NCBI GenBank assembly: GCA_963786765.1
Contig: CAWBAJ010000014.1
Location: 1-64,000, forward strand
DNA: 64,000 nt
Reading direction: 5' to 3'
DNA from: DATKNA01 sp963786765
Lineage (GTDB): Bacteria; Actinomycetota; Actinomycetes; Actinomycetales; Kineosporiaceae
The notes beneath the pieces are model-generated. The model did no database searches. It saw only the letters and a program-made list of their open reading frames with translations, and was not told where the DNA came from. This document shows, in pieces, positions 25,896 through 36,500 of this stretch. The translations under genes were made by a program, and so were the position numbers. Within the stretch, counting starts at the first letter, position 1. Each line of letters opens with the position of its first letter.

Positions 25896-26848
25896 ATGTA
25901 CACCACGACGCCTGCTGCCAATGGCGGGTCCGCCCTCGATTCACCTTGCGTTGCCCCGCGGGCTGCCCGCAGCGGCGCCAAAGCCGGCCGCATGCCCAGG
26001 GCGCGCTCGCTCGCTCCTGGGCGGGCGCAGCAGCACACCCGAGGACTCGTCGGGGCGCTGAATGCCGAGTGGCGGCGGATCGCCGCCGACCCTTACGCCC
26101 GAGCCACGGTGGCTGCCTGGGCGAACACCGGCCGGCCTTCGCGGGTTGCGCAGATCCCAGCGCAGTCGTCGACGCGGTGACGCGTGGCGGCAAGGATGAG
26201 GTGCTGTTGGCGCTGCTGCGTCTGGCCCGCGACGGGGAGGCTCTGGCCGCGCGCATCGCCCTGCAGGTGATGCTTGGCTCTGCGGTCCGGCTCGCCCGAA
26301 GAACCCTTGCGCATGCGCAGGGCGACCTGGAGGAGTCCCTCTCCCGCGCCGTCACGGCCCTGTGGCAGGTCGTCCGCGAATACCCGGTCGAGCGGCGAAC
26401 GTGCCGTCCGGCCGACGGCATCAGCCTCGACGTTCTCGCGGCTCTCACCGCAGCGGGGCGGTCGCGCCAGGCCGAGGTGCCGGGAGGGCTACCTGCGGAG
26501 TTCGCCGACATACCCCAGGACGAGCCCGAGGACGTCGGCCGGCGAAGCATGTTCTGGGCCGCGGCTCATCCCAGCGCCGCCGGGGCGTGCTCGGACGAAC
26601 AGCTCGTCCTCCTGCTTGCCTGGGGTGTCCGCCGTGCCGTCGTGTCGGTCGAGGACGCTCGCCTGCTGCTCCGCCTGCATTCGCCCCGCGAACCCAGCAC
26701 CACGGTGTCGTGCCGGGCGGTGGCCGACGAACTCGGCCTCCGTCACGACGCCTTGCGGCAGCGGGCCTCCCGGGCGACCCGGCGCCTGGCCAGCGCCGTC
26801 GCGGACCAGGCTCTTGAGGTCCTCGGTGCGATAGATCTAGCGGCCTGA
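25896..26848 (+). pseudogene. Sigma-factor-like HTH protein upstream of the tad locus, one frameshift
   Basis: The N-terminal third (GALNAEWRRIAADPYARATV) and the remainder (EHRPAFAGCADPSAVVDAV to the end) lie in two frames; one base is missing near 26125, and restoring it gives a protein of about 317 residues. The C-terminal part (CRAVADELGLRHDALRQRAS) resembles a sigma region 4 helix-turn-helix. Similar proteins accompany Flp pilus loci in other actinobacteria and may regulate them. The start may be ATG 25896 or ATG 25992. Confidence 0.5.
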
Positions 26849-26899
26849 CAAGGCGCGGAGGTTACCGCCCGTGGACGACAGCTCCCGCGATTGCGCATT

Positions 26900-26909
26900 T
26901 TGTGCACAA
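26900..26909. promoter_or_regulatory. 10-bp palindrome before the tad operon
   Basis: TTGTGCACAA, in the 159-base gap (26849-27007) that must hold the tad operon promoter. No convincing -35/-10 pair is seen. Confidence 0.3.
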
Positions 26910-27007
26910 TGGGCCTCCGAACGGGCCCACCCGCCGCCCGATCGCACCCAGCGGTCACGGCGAGCAACGGCCATCGCGTCACGAACGGATCATCGGGGGG
27001 GACCACC

Positions 27008-27700
27008 GTGAAGCGCACCATCGCCGAGCAGTCCGTCGCGCCGCCGCCCGGCAGGGACTCCACCATCCCTCCCCCCGTCGCTCGACCGGCGCTCGAACCC
27101 GTTCGCACCCGCCGGCGTCCCCTGCTCGTGGGCCTCGGCATCGCCTTGACCGCGCTCGGTGGCCTCGGCGCGGTCTGGCTGGCCTCGACCGGGACCGGCA
27201 CGGTGACCGTCGTCGGCGTCGCGAAGGAGGTACGCGCGGGCGACGTGATCCAGAAGGACGACCTGGTCGGCGTCCAGGTGGCTCCGGACTCCCCGCTGCA
27301 CACCCTGTCCGTCGATCAATACGCGGACGTCGTGGGCAAGAGGTCGCTCGTCCGGCTGCTGCCGGGTTCTTTGCTCAACCCCGACGCGGTCGCGGACAAG
27401 CTCGTGCCCGGCGCCGGGCAGGCGCTGGTCGGCCTCAGCCTCGGGCCGGCCCAGCGCCCCGCCCTCCAGTTCGACGCCGGCGACGTCGTCCAGATCCTCT
27501 ACTCGCCTGGCAACCAGGAGGCCGCAGCGTCATCGCCGCCGCCGCCCGTCCTGGGGACTGTAGTGAGCACGCAGGACGATCCCGACGCGAACCGGCTCAT
27601 CGTCAACGTCACCGTCGACGCCTCGTCCGCTCCCAGGGTGGCGACCTGGGGGAGCGCGGGCCGGGCCACGATCGTCCTCTTGCCGGCGGGCGAAGCCTGA
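27008..27700 (+). CDS. SAF-domain pilus assembly protein (CpaB/RcpC-like)
   Basis: 230 residues: cytoplasmic Pro-rich start, one membrane span (LLVGLGIALTALGGLGAVWL), then an exoplasmic SAF domain (VAKEVRAGDVIQKDDLVGVQ). In Flp/tad systems CpaB-type proteins sit at the envelope and help assemble the fibre. GTG 27008 has GGGGGGGA at good distance. First gene of a tightly overlapped operon running to 36746. Confidence 0.8.
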   Translation: MKRTIAEQSVAPPPGRDSTIPPPVARPALEPVRTRRRPLLVGLGIALTALGGLGAVWLASTGTGTVTVVGVAKEVRAGDVIQKDDLVGVQVAPDSPLHTLSVDQYADVVGKRSLVRLLPGSLLNPDAVADKLVPGAGQALVGLSLGPAQRPALQFDAGDVVQILYSPGNQEAAASSPPPPVLGTVVSTQDDPDANRLIVNVTVDASSAPRVATWGSAGRATIVLLPAGEA

Positions 27701-28506
27701 TGGCGGTCCTGGCATTCGCCAGTGCGAAGGGCGCTCCGGGCGTCACGACGTCCGTACTCGCTCTGACTTTCGCCTGGCACCGTCCGGCACTGGTCGTCGA
27801 GGCCGACATGAGCGGGTCCAGCAGTGTCCTGTCCGGGCTCCTCAGGGGCGGAACCGACCACTCCCATGGGCTTGTCGGACTGTCCGTCGCTGCCCGCCAG
27901 CACGGTTTCACCGACCAGGGCCTGTGGGATCAGTGCGTGCGGCTCGGTGAGGAGCGCTACCTCCTCCCCGGCATCGCCGACCCCGCGCAGGCGGCGGCGC
28001 TCACGACGACCTGGGGCCCACTCGCGGGGGTACTCGCGGACCTCGAGGCCGCCGGCCTCGACGTGCTGGTGGACGCCGGCCGGCTCGGCACCGCCTACGC
28101 GCCCTTGCCGCTGTTGCGCGCCGCAGACGCCATGGTGCTCGTCACCGGCACCCGGCTCCCCGACGTCTACGCGCTGAGCCGACGCACCGCCTCGCTGCGC
28201 AGCGACCTCGCCGCGAGCCACGACCACGAAAGCTTGTGTGTTCTCACCGTCGGCGAGGGGCGGCCCTACAGCAATCGGGAGATCGAGGCCTCCCTGGGAA
28301 TCCGGGTCGTGTCCAGCATCGCCTGGGACCCGGTCAACGCCGAGGTGTACTCGGTCGGCGCAGCCCCGGGGCGGCGGTTCGACTCGTCATCCCTGGCCCG
28401 CACGGCCGCCACCACCGCGAGCACGCTCAGCGCACTCGTGCGGGACCGCCGGACCCGGCTCGCACCGGCGCCATCAGCCGGCGAACGGGAGGGGCACCAT
28501 GGCTGA
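27700..28506 (+). CDS. TadZ/CpaE-like MinD-family protein
   Basis: 268 residues of the ParA/MinD fold that positions the pilus machine. The P-loop place reads SAKGAPGVTTSVLALTFAW: the first lysine of the deviant Walker motif is there, but the GKT/S is GVT, so ATP hydrolysis is doubtful, as in TadZ proteins. The ATG overlaps the previous stop by one base. Confidence 0.7.
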   Translation: MAVLAFASAKGAPGVTTSVLALTFAWHRPALVVEADMSGSSSVLSGLLRGGTDHSHGLVGLSVAARQHGFTDQGLWDQCVRLGEERYLLPGIADPAQAAALTTTWGPLAGVLADLEAAGLDVLVDAGRLGTAYAPLPLLRAADAMVLVTGTRLPDVYALSRRTASLRSDLAASHDHESLCVLTVGEGRPYSNREIEASLGIRVVSSIAWDPVNAEVYSVGAAPGRRFDSSSLARTAATTASTLSALVRDRRTRLAPAPSAGEREGHHG

Positions 28507-30223
28507 GCAGCAGCCGGGACGCGGGCCGGACCGGTCGGCTCCCGCCCCTGAAACCGTCACGCCTCGGCTCGCCGATCTCCCGCTCTTCCACCAGCCGGCG
28601 GAGTTCCGCGGCCAAGCTCTCGCCGAGGCGGCAGCTGCGCCGCCCGCGCTAGATCTCCGGGCCGTACCTGCTTCCACGGTGTCACGAGGCCTGCCCGTCC
28701 ACGAATGGGCAAGCTCGGATCCCACCACCGTTCCCGCCCTCGGCGTCGGGGGCCGGACGGAGTCTGCACTGCCCGCCCCGGCGCAACCCGCAGTCCGTGG
28801 CCGCCGCGTGGCCCGAGCTCCGGGATCGCCGACGAGCGAGGGTGCGGCATTCGGGGTCCAGAGCTATGACGCCCGGGCGATCGACTGGGGACTGGTGCGC
28901 ACGTTCCGCCAGCGTGCTTCCCAGAAGCTCGCGGAGCAGCTGCGCTCGCGCCCGGGCGTCGACGAGGAGGACCGGCGCGAGCTCGGCCGGTCTCTCATCC
29001 GGAGCCTGCTCGAGGACCATGCCCGTGCTGACGCACTGGGCGGGACCCGCCTGATGGACCTCGACGACGAGCAGGCGCTCGCCACCGCCATCTTCGACAG
29101 CCTGTTCGGCCTCGGCCGGCTGCAGCCGTTGGTGGACCTGCCGGACATCGAGAACATAGAAATCACCGGCTACGACAGCGTGCTGCTGCTGCACGCCGAT
29201 GGTCGTCGTGAGATCGGGCCGCCGGTCGCCGACTCGGACGAGGAGCTCATCGAGTTCCTGGCGTTCCTCGCGGCCCAGCGCGGGGGCGGCGAACGGACCT
29301 TCTCGAGCGCGAACCCGGTGCTCCACCTCAACCTCGGTGGTCGGGCCCGGCTCGCCGCGATCATGGAAGTGTCGCAGCGGCCAGTGGTCCGCATCCGCAA
29401 ACACCTCCTGCCGAACGTCACCCTCTCGACGATGACGGCGCTCGGCACGATCGACTCGGTGCTCGAGGAGTTCCTGTCAGCGGCTGTACGCGCGCGCACG
29501 TCCATCGTGGTCTCCGGCGCCCAGGGTTCCGGCAAGACCACGTTCATGCGTGCGCTCGCTGATGCGCTCGACCCCTGGGAGTCGGTCGGCACCCTGGAAA
29601 CGGAGTACGAGGTTTTCCTGCACGAGCAGAACCGGCCCCGGGAGCCGATCGCGCTCGAGGCCCGCCCGGGCTCGGGTGAATTGGGTCCGAACGGCCGCCG
29701 GGCCGGCGCCATCACCCTCGATGACCTCTTCGAGCACATGCTGCGCTTCAACCTCGACCGGATCATCGTCGGCGAGGTCCGGGGCGGCGAGGTCATGGCC
29801 ATGTTCAAGGCCATGCAGTCGGGAGCCGGCTCCCTGTCGACCACCCACGCGAAGGACGCGCGGGACACGATCGAGAGGCTCATCACCTGCGTGCTGAGCG
29901 TGCACACGAACGAGGCCTATGCGGCCCGGCTCGTAGCGCAGCACGTCGACCTCATCGTGCACCTCACCGCGGACCCCGATCCCACGACGGGACGCCTTCG
30001 TCGCGTCGTGTCCGAGGTCATCGAGGTCGACACGGGGGAGGGCGGCCGCCCGGCCGTCACGGACCTGTTCCGGCCGGGTCCTGACGGGCGCGCTGTCGCG
30101 GTCGGGCGGCCCAGCTTCCTCGACGAGCTCACCCGAGCGGGGTTCGAGCCCTCCCTGCTGGACCCCGGCCTCGAGCACTGGGCCGCCGTCCGCGGGATCG
30201 CACCGCTCGAGGCACGCCGGTGA
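28499..30223 (+). CDS. tadA: Flp pilus assembly ATPase TadA/CpaF
   Basis: 574 residues. Disordered Pro-rich N-terminus (about 120 residues), then the secretion ATPase: Walker A SGAQGSGKTTFMRAL near residue 340, Walker B region RIIVGEVRGGEVMAM and STTHAKDARDTIERL. It forms a hexamer at the inner membrane face that powers pilin insertion. The ATG has GGAGGGG and overlaps the previous gene by 8 bases. Confidence 0.9.
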   Translation: MAEQQPGRGPDRSAPAPETVTPRLADLPLFHQPAEFRGQALAEAAAAPPALDLRAVPASTVSRGLPVHEWASSDPTTVPALGVGGRTESALPAPAQPAVRGRRVARAPGSPTSEGAAFGVQSYDARAIDWGLVRTFRQRASQKLAEQLRSRPGVDEEDRRELGRSLIRSLLEDHARADALGGTRLMDLDDEQALATAIFDSLFGLGRLQPLVDLPDIENIEITGYDSVLLLHADGRREIGPPVADSDEELIEFLAFLAAQRGGGERTFSSANPVLHLNLGGRARLAAIMEVSQRPVVRIRKHLLPNVTLSTMTALGTIDSVLEEFLSAAVRARTSIVVSGAQGSGKTTFMRALADALDPWESVGTLETEYEVFLHEQNRPREPIALEARPGSGELGPNGRRAGAITLDDLFEHMLRFNLDRIIVGEVRGGEVMAMFKAMQSGAGSLSTTHAKDARDTIERLITCVLSVHTNEAYAARLVAQHVDLIVHLTADPDPTTGRLRRVVSEVIEVDTGEGGRPAVTDLFRPGPDGRAVAVGRPSFLDELTRAGFEPSLLDPGLEHWAAVRGIAPLEARR

Positions 30224-31122
30224 CGCCCGCTCTGGCCGGCATCTGCGGGAGCAGCCTCGTCGGCGGGCTGCTCCTCGCGATCGCCGGCCTCCGCAAGGTG
30301 CCGGACGAGGGCCGGCCAGGCAAGGGCGGCAGTAAGCGTCCCCGGCTTCTGGCGGCGCTGCTCGGCGACGATCTACCCGCGCCGTACCGACGCGTGCGGC
30401 GCCTCTTGCTGGCCGTCGCCTTTGGAGTGGGCGTCCTGATCTGGCTCACCTTCGGGTTGGCCCTGGCCGTGCTGCTGTGCCCGCTCCTCGTCGTCGGCGT
30501 CCCGGCCCTGCTGCGCAGTTCGACCGCCGCGACCGATGTCACCAGGCTGACCGCGATCGAGCAGTGGACGCGAGGGATGTCGGGAGTGCTGACGGTCGGC
30601 TCCGGTATCGAGCACGCCATCGCGGCCAGCTTGGGGTCGACGCCGCCCGCGATCGCGCCGATGGTGAGCGCTCTCACCGCCCGGATCAACGCCCGGTGGC
30701 CCACGGACGCCGCCCTACGCGCCTTCGCCGACGACCTCGACGATGCCACGGGGGATCTCGTGGCCGCCACCTTGATCCTGGGAGCCCACCGGCGCGGCCC
30801 CGGCCTGGCGGCCGTCCTCGACGACCTCGCCGCGACCGTGGCGGAAGAGGTGCGGATCCGGCGCGGTATCGAGGCCGACCGGGCCAAGCCCCGCACCACC
30901 GCTCGCTGGGTCACCATCCTGACCCTGGCGATCCTCGGGCTCCTTGCCCTGAACACGACGTACATCAGGCCTTACGGGACAGCCATCGGTCAGGTCGCGC
31001 TCACTGTCTTCCTCGGCATGTACGGCGGGTGCCTCTTCTGGCTGCGCGCCATGACTCGAGGGACGCCGACACCGCGGTTCCTGCCCGCTCCTCGTTCCGC
31101 CACGCCTGGGGGCGGACGATGA
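30220..31122 (+). CDS. tadB: TadB-like pilus platform membrane protein
   Basis: 300 residues with membrane spans near the N-terminus, around residues 65-95 and at the C-terminus, and a type II secretion F-domain between (AIEQWTRGMSGVLTVGSGIE, GDLVAATLILGAHRRGPGLA). Inner-membrane platform for the TadA ATPase. GTG overlaps the tadA stop (GTGA). Confidence 0.75.
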   Translation: MTPALAGICGSSLVGGLLLAIAGLRKVPDEGRPGKGGSKRPRLLAALLGDDLPAPYRRVRRLLLAVAFGVGVLIWLTFGLALAVLLCPLLVVGVPALLRSSTAATDVTRLTAIEQWTRGMSGVLTVGSGIEHAIAASLGSTPPAIAPMVSALTARINARWPTDAALRAFADDLDDATGDLVAATLILGAHRRGPGLAAVLDDLAATVAEEVRIRRGIEADRAKPRTTARWVTILTLAILGLLALNTTYIRPYGTAIGQVALTVFLGMYGGCLFWLRAMTRGTPTPRFLPAPRSATPGGGR

Positions 31123-32012
31123 GCCCGCTCCTCGTCGCGGTGCTGCTGCTCGGTGCGCTCGCCGGCGCTGGTCTGACCCTGGTCGTCGCACAGCTGGTGC
31201 CGGCGCCTCCGGACCTCGGAGCGGCGCTGGCCAGGCTGTCCCGGCAGCGGCCCATCCCTACCGAGCTGGTCGCGCGAGGTCCGCAGGACCGCCTCGGCCG
31301 GGCGCTGCTCGCCCACGCCGGTACGTTGCCGGGCTTTCGCCCGCCCGTGCGGGAACTCGCCATCCTGCGAATCCAGCCGCACGAGTGGCTGGGTGAGAAG
31401 GTGCTGCTCGCGGTCGTCGGGCTCGCGTTCCCGCCGTTCCTGACGGCGGTGCTGGACATCCTCGGCGTTCCACTGCCCTGGGTGGTCCCGGCGGTGGTGT
31501 CCCTGGCGCTCTCGGCGTTGTTCTTCGCGTTGCCATCCCTCACCCTGCGCGAACGCGCGGGAAGCGCCCGCGGGGACTTCGCCCGGGCGGTAGGCGCCTA
31601 CATCGAACTCGTCGCCCTCGAGCGGCTCGCCGGTGCGGGCACCTCCCAGGCTCTGGAGAACGCCGCACAGGTAGGCCACTCGTGGGCCTTCGAGCGGATC
31701 CGGGAGGAGCTCCTGCGCTCGCGCCTGTCCGGCACCACGCCGTGGGAGAGCCTTTCCGGCCTCGCCGACGAACTCGGCGTGCCCGAACTGGGCGACCTCT
31801 CCGACATCATGCGGCTCGCCGGCGAGGAGGGCGCGCAGGTCTACGAGGCGCTGCGCGCCCGAGGCCGCAGCCTGCGGACCGCCATGCTCACCCGCGAGCA
31901 GGCCAAGGCGAACGCGGCGAGCGAGCGAATGGTGCTGCCCGTCGCGATGCTCGCGCTCTGCTTCGCCCTCCTCGTCGCCACGCCGGCCATGTACCGGCTA
32001 CTGACCTCATGA
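31119..32012 (+). CDS. tadC: TadC-like pilus platform membrane protein
   Basis: 297 residues, N-terminal span, two spans at about 85-135, a T2SS F-domain (RAVGAYIELVALERLAGAGT, ELGDLSDIMRLAGEEGAQV) and a C-terminal span. Partner of TadB in the inner membrane. ATGA overlap with the previous gene. Confidence 0.75.
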   Translation: MSPLLVAVLLLGALAGAGLTLVVAQLVPAPPDLGAALARLSRQRPIPTELVARGPQDRLGRALLAHAGTLPGFRPPVRELAILRIQPHEWLGEKVLLAVVGLAFPPFLTAVLDILGVPLPWVVPAVVSLALSALFFALPSLTLRERAGSARGDFARAVGAYIELVALERLAGAGTSQALENAAQVGHSWAFERIREELLRSRLSGTTPWESLSGLADELGVPELGDLSDIMRLAGEEGAQVYEALRARGRSLRTAMLTREQAKANAASERMVLPVAMLALCFALLVATPAMYRLLTS

Positions 32013-32065
32013 CCAGTTCCGCCCTCTACCGCACCGCCCGTGCACAGCTACGGAAGGACCAGCCG

Positions 32066-32275
32066 ATGCTCCTCAAGACCTACATCGCCGTCACGCTCTT
32101 CCTCACCGGCGCACCTCAGGCCCTCGCGCGCCGGGCCGAGGCGAAGCGCGCGGAGGACGGCGGCCTCGCCACGCTGGAGTGGGTGGCCCTCGCGATCGTC
32201 GCGGTCACGATCGCTGCGGGCGCCTACGCCGGCATCAACGCGGTGGTCAACCGCAAGATCGGTGAGATCAAGTAG
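32066..32275 (+). CDS. Flp-like small pilin
   Basis: 69 residues. A short basic stretch is followed by AEDGGLATLEWVALAIVAVTIAAGAYAGINAVV, the layout of Flp pilins: processing after a glycine, Glu at position 5 or so of the mature form, then the hydrophobic helix. I chose ATG 32066 for GGAAGGA at ideal spacing; ATG 32009, overlapping the tadC stop, would add 19 residues. No prepilin peptidase gene is in the window. Confidence 0.65.
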   Translation: MLLKTYIAVTLFLTGAPQALARRAEAKRAEDGGLATLEWVALAIVAVTIAAGAYAGINAVVNRKIGEIK

Positions 32276-32306
32276 CGCTTCCGTGAGGGCAGGGGCGCGG
32301 CTGCGC

Positions 32307-32705
32307 ATGGTCCGCCGGAGCGTCGATGAGCAGGGCTCGGCCACGCTCGAGATCGCTGTGCTCTTCCCGGCGGTGCTCCTTGCAACCTTCGGGCTCATCC
32401 AGGGCGCCCTGTACTTCCACGCCCGCGACGTGGCCCTGGCGGCCGCGACGGACGGGCTCACGGCTGCCCGGGGTCGTACCGGCAGCGGAGAGGAGGGACG
32501 GCAGGCGGCTTCGGCCTTCGTTCAGCGCGCCGGCGGTGGCGATGTTCTCCTCGGATCCTCGGTCAGCTCCTTCCGGACGGCGACCACAGCGACGGTGACG
32601 GTGACGGGGCGGACCCTGTCGCTGGTGCCCGGTCTGCCGGGGTGGGTGGTGTCGCAGACAGCGTCGGGGCCCGTCGAGCGCTTCACGAGGGCTGGACAGC
32701 CGTGA
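32307..32705 (+). CDS. TadE-like minor pilin
   Basis: 132 residues with DEQGSATLEIAVLFPAVLLA, the TadE signature (Glu in a hydrophobic helix), then a small exported domain. Pseudopilins of this type contribute to pilus assembly. ATG 32307 follows AGGGGCG; GTG 32283 is an alternative. Confidence 0.7.
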   Translation: MVRRSVDEQGSATLEIAVLFPAVLLATFGLIQGALYFHARDVALAAATDGLTAARGRTGSGEEGRQAASAFVQRAGGGDVLLGSSVSSFRTATTATVTVTGRTLSLVPGLPGWVVSQTASGPVERFTRAGQP

Positions 32706-33136
32706 CAAGGCGACATCGGCGCCACGACCGGGGCGCGGTGACGCTGGAGTTCGTCGTTGTCGCTCCGGCCCTGCTCGCCCTGCTCGGACTGCTCGTGATG
32801 GCGGGGCGCGTGGCGATCGCGTCGAACAGCGTGGAGTCCGCGGCGGACGAGGCGGCTCGCAGCGCCTCCATCTCACGCACGGCGTCCGGCGCGCGCGCGG
32901 CCGCCGAGGACGGCGCCCGGCGGTCCCTGGCCCAGCAGGACCTCCAGTGCTCGTCGATCCAGGTGGACGTCGACACAGCGGGGTTCGGTGTGCCCGTCGG
33001 GCTTCCCGCGCAGGTTCACGCAACCGTCACCTGCGTCGTACGGCTGTCGGACCTGGCGCTACCCGGATTCCCCGGCTCGCGCACCGTCACCGCGACGGCC
33101 GCCAGCCCCCTCGACACCTATCGCGAGCGGGGGTGA
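32702..33136 (+). CDS. TadE-like minor pilin
   Basis: 144 residues, starting with basic residues and RGAVTLEFVVVAPALLALLG, again the TadE signature, then an exported domain with one cysteine pair (QCSSIQ, TVTCVV) that may form a disulfide. Overlaps its neighbours by GTGA on both sides. Confidence 0.7.
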   Translation: MTRRHRRHDRGAVTLEFVVVAPALLALLGLLVMAGRVAIASNSVESAADEAARSASISRTASGARAAAEDGARRSLAQQDLQCSSIQVDVDTAGFGVPVGLPAQVHATVTCVVRLSDLALPGFPGSRTVTATAASPLDTYRERG

Positions 33137-33564
33137 GCCTCATCCGGGCCAACCGCGACGACGACCGCGGGGCGATTGCGTTGTTCGTCGTCGTCTTCAC
33201 CGTGGCGCTGCTGGCCGCCGTCGGTCTCGTCGTCGACGGCGGCGGCAAGGTGCGAGCTCTGCAACGGGCCGACGAGGCCGCTCGGGAGGCAGCGCGTGCG
33301 GGAAGCCAAATGCTCGACGTCCCGTCCGCCGTGCGGGGGGATGGCCTGAGCATCGACCCGGCCGCCGCAGCCCGTGCGGCCCGCGCGTACCTGGACGCCG
33401 CTGGCGTCGACGGCACGGTGACGGTTCAGGGGAACGACGTCGAGGTCTCGACGAGCATCACCTACCAGCCCGTCTTCCTCGGCGCGGCCGGAGTTGGGCC
33501 CCTCACTGTCACAGGAACCGCCTCCGCCCGACCTGTCAGGGACGACGACGAGGAGGTGCCCTGA
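33133..33564 (+). CDS. TadE/TadG-like pilus protein
   Basis: 143 residues: DDRGAIALFVVVFTVALLAAVGLVVDGGGK resembles the Tad/TadG N-terminal helix followed by DGGG, then a small extracellular domain. No von Willebrand domain is present, unlike full TadG. Overlaps both neighbours. Confidence 0.65.
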   Translation: MSLIRANRDDDRGAIALFVVVFTVALLAAVGLVVDGGGKVRALQRADEAAREAARAGSQMLDVPSAVRGDGLSIDPAAAARAARAYLDAAGVDGTVTVQGNDVEVSTSITYQPVFLGAAGVGPLTVTGTASARPVRDDDEEVP

Positions 33565-36500
33565 TGCCCGGACGACGAACCGCAGCGAGGGCCGGCCGCT
33601 CACGCGGGGCCGGCGTGCGCGCCCTGCTGGCGCTAGTCGTGCTGCTGGCGCTCTGCGTCGGGATCCCCATCGCGCTGGTCGCGCTCGCGCCGACGTCCTT
33701 TCCGCACGGCTGGCCTTCTCCCGCTGACCTCGTGTCGTCCCTGACCGGTCGCGACGACGGGAGTCTCTTCCTGGCCGCGCTGACGCTCGCAGCCTGGGCG
33801 GGATGGGCGACCTTCGCCGTCGCCGTTCTGCTCGAGATCCCCGCGCAGCTCCGAGGGGTCCCGGCGGTACGGGTGCGGGGGCTCGGGGTGCAGCAGTCGC
33901 TCGCCGGCGGGCTCGTCGCGGCCGTGCTGGCTATGTTGCTTGTTCCGGCGGCGGCCGGAGCGGCAGTGCGTTCACCCGCCTACGGTGCGACCGCTTCGGG
34001 GCCCACTGCCGCGAGTGTGGCGGCTGCGGCGTCGGTGGGGCCGGGTGCCGCGACCTCGCAGGCGGAGGCCGCCGAGCCGGCCGCTCTCCCCGGGTTGCCG
34101 GCGTCCTCGGGCAAGGTGCACGTGGTCAAGGCCGAGGACACGCTCTGGGACCTCGCGGTCAGGTACCTCGGCGACGGCAGCCAGTGGCGGCGCATCGCGG
34201 CCCTCAACTACGACCGGGCACAGCCGGGTGGGCGGCACCTCGACCGTAGTCACACGTTGCAGCCCGGGTGGCGCTTGGAGCTGCCGGCCGTGTCGCAGGC
34301 CGTGCCGCACCGGGGCCACGACCACGTCGTCCGGCGCGGTGAGACGTTGTCAGGGATCGCGCAGCACGAGCTCGGCGACGCCTCGCGGTACCCGGAGCTT
34401 GCCCGGGCCAGCAAGGACGTGCAGCAGCCCGACGGCAGACACCTCACCGACCCCGACCTCATCTACCCCGGCTGGCACGTGAAGGTCCCGGCCGCGCATG
34501 CGGTGGCCAGCAGCCGACCGCACGTCGCGACGCCCGGCGCTCACGACGGCGCTGGGACCGCCGTTGATCCGCTCGACCCGTCGTGGGGTCAGGCGCCCGA
34601 GCAGGCGTCCGCCGAAGGCCCGACGGAGCAGGCGGGACGAACCGCAGCGCCCCTACGGGGCTCCGCCACCCCGGCGCCATCGGATCGACATGGGCCGGTT
34701 ACCGAGGACGCCGACGAGGCCGAGGTTCTCGACGTGCGGACGGCCACCGGCACGGGCGCGCTGCTCGCCGCGTCGCTCGTGGTGCTCCTCGGCGCCCGCC
34801 GCGCCCGCCAGCGGCACCGGCGGCGTCCCGGCCAGCGCATCCCCATGCCAACTGGCGGCGCTGCGCAGACCGAAGCCGCGTTGCGCGCCGTCGCTGATCC
34901 GGCCGGTCTCGCGCACGTCGACCTCGCCCTGCGCCATCTTGCCGCGGAACACCGCAGTGCCGGACGGGCCTTGCCCGGACTTCGCGCGGCCCGCCTCACT
35001 GCGTCACACCTCGAGCTCTACATGACAGAGGTCGCCACCCTGCCGCCGCCGTGGATCGCCACGAGCGATCCGACGGTCTGGGCCATGACGCACGAGGAGC
35101 TGCGGGCGTGGCCCGAAGTCGACATGCGCGCCCCCTACCCGGCGCTCGTCACCGTCGGGCACGACCTCGAGGGCGCCCACGTGCTCGTGGACCTCGAGCA
35201 GATCACCGCGCTCGGCCTCGAGGGCAGTGACGCCCATGCGATGCCCGTCCTAGCGGCGCTCGCCGTCGAGCTCGCGACGAATCCGTGGGCTGACGACCTG
35301 CTCGTCACCCTCGTCGGCTGTCTGCCCGAGCTCCCGCGCACCGTCGCCACCGGCCGGCTGCGGCACGTGGAACGCGTCGAGCAGCTCGTCGCCGACCTGG
35401 AGGGGCGAGCGGTCGACGTGGAGCGCGTGCTGCGGGAGTCCGGCGTCGAGGACCTTGCCGTGGCTCGCGCAAACGGCCTGGCCGAGGACGCGTGGTCGCC
35501 GGAGATCGTGTTGATGACGCACGAGGTCTCACCGGCACTGCGGGCCCGGCTGGAGGACGTGCTCTACCGGGTGCCGCGGGTGGGCATGGCGGCGGTGACG
35601 GGCGGGACGTCAGGGCTGGGGGAGTGGCGGCTGCGTTTCGACGGCGACGGGAGCAGCGCACGGCTCGAACCCGCCGGACTCACCCTGCGCCCCCAGCGCC
35701 TGGCGGGCGCGGAGTACGAGCACCTGCTCGGCGTACTGCAACTCTCGGACGCCGATGCGGTGCCTGGGCCGGACTGGGGCGCCCTGCTGCCGGTGGGGGA
35801 GCTCGCGCTCGCGGATCTGCCAGTGCCATCGACGGGAAGCCGGTCGGTTGAGGTGCGCCGGCTCGCGTCGACGGCGCCGGAGGTCCCGATCCAGGTGGAC
35901 GCGTCGAGCGCCGTCGATCCCACTGAGCGCTCGGAGCAGGGGGTGGGCGAGGTAGTCCGGCTGCCCGGACGGGCTCCAGCCGTCCAGCTGTTCGGACCGG
36001 TGACCGTTTTGCGTGCCACCGGACCGGAGCCGGTGGTCGTCAAGGACGGGCGGGCTGTGGCGAACCATGTGGGCCGCGCGACCGCGCTCGTGGCCTTCCT
36101 TGCCTGCACGCCGCATGGCGCCACGACTGAGCAGGTCGGAGCGGCGCTGTCGCCCGTCCGCCGACTCTCGCCTTCCACGATCTGGTCGCTCGCCAGCCGC
36201 ACCCGCAGGTGGCTGGGCAACGACCAAGATGGCGTCCCGTACTACCCGCGCACTCCGGACGCGGGCGCGCATCGGCTGAACCCGGTCGTCCGGACCGACT
36301 GGTCCCGGTGGCTCGAACTGGTCGGGGACGACGCCGCGGCCACCCCGAGCGAGCGGCTCGTCGAGGCCCTCGAGCTCGTCTCCGGTCGGCCGTTCGACGG
36401 CGTCGTCGAGCGGCACTACGCCTGGGCCGAGCCCCTCCGGCAGGAGATGACGGCTGCGGTGGTCGACGTCGCGCATGAGGTTGCGCGTCGTGCGCTCGGG

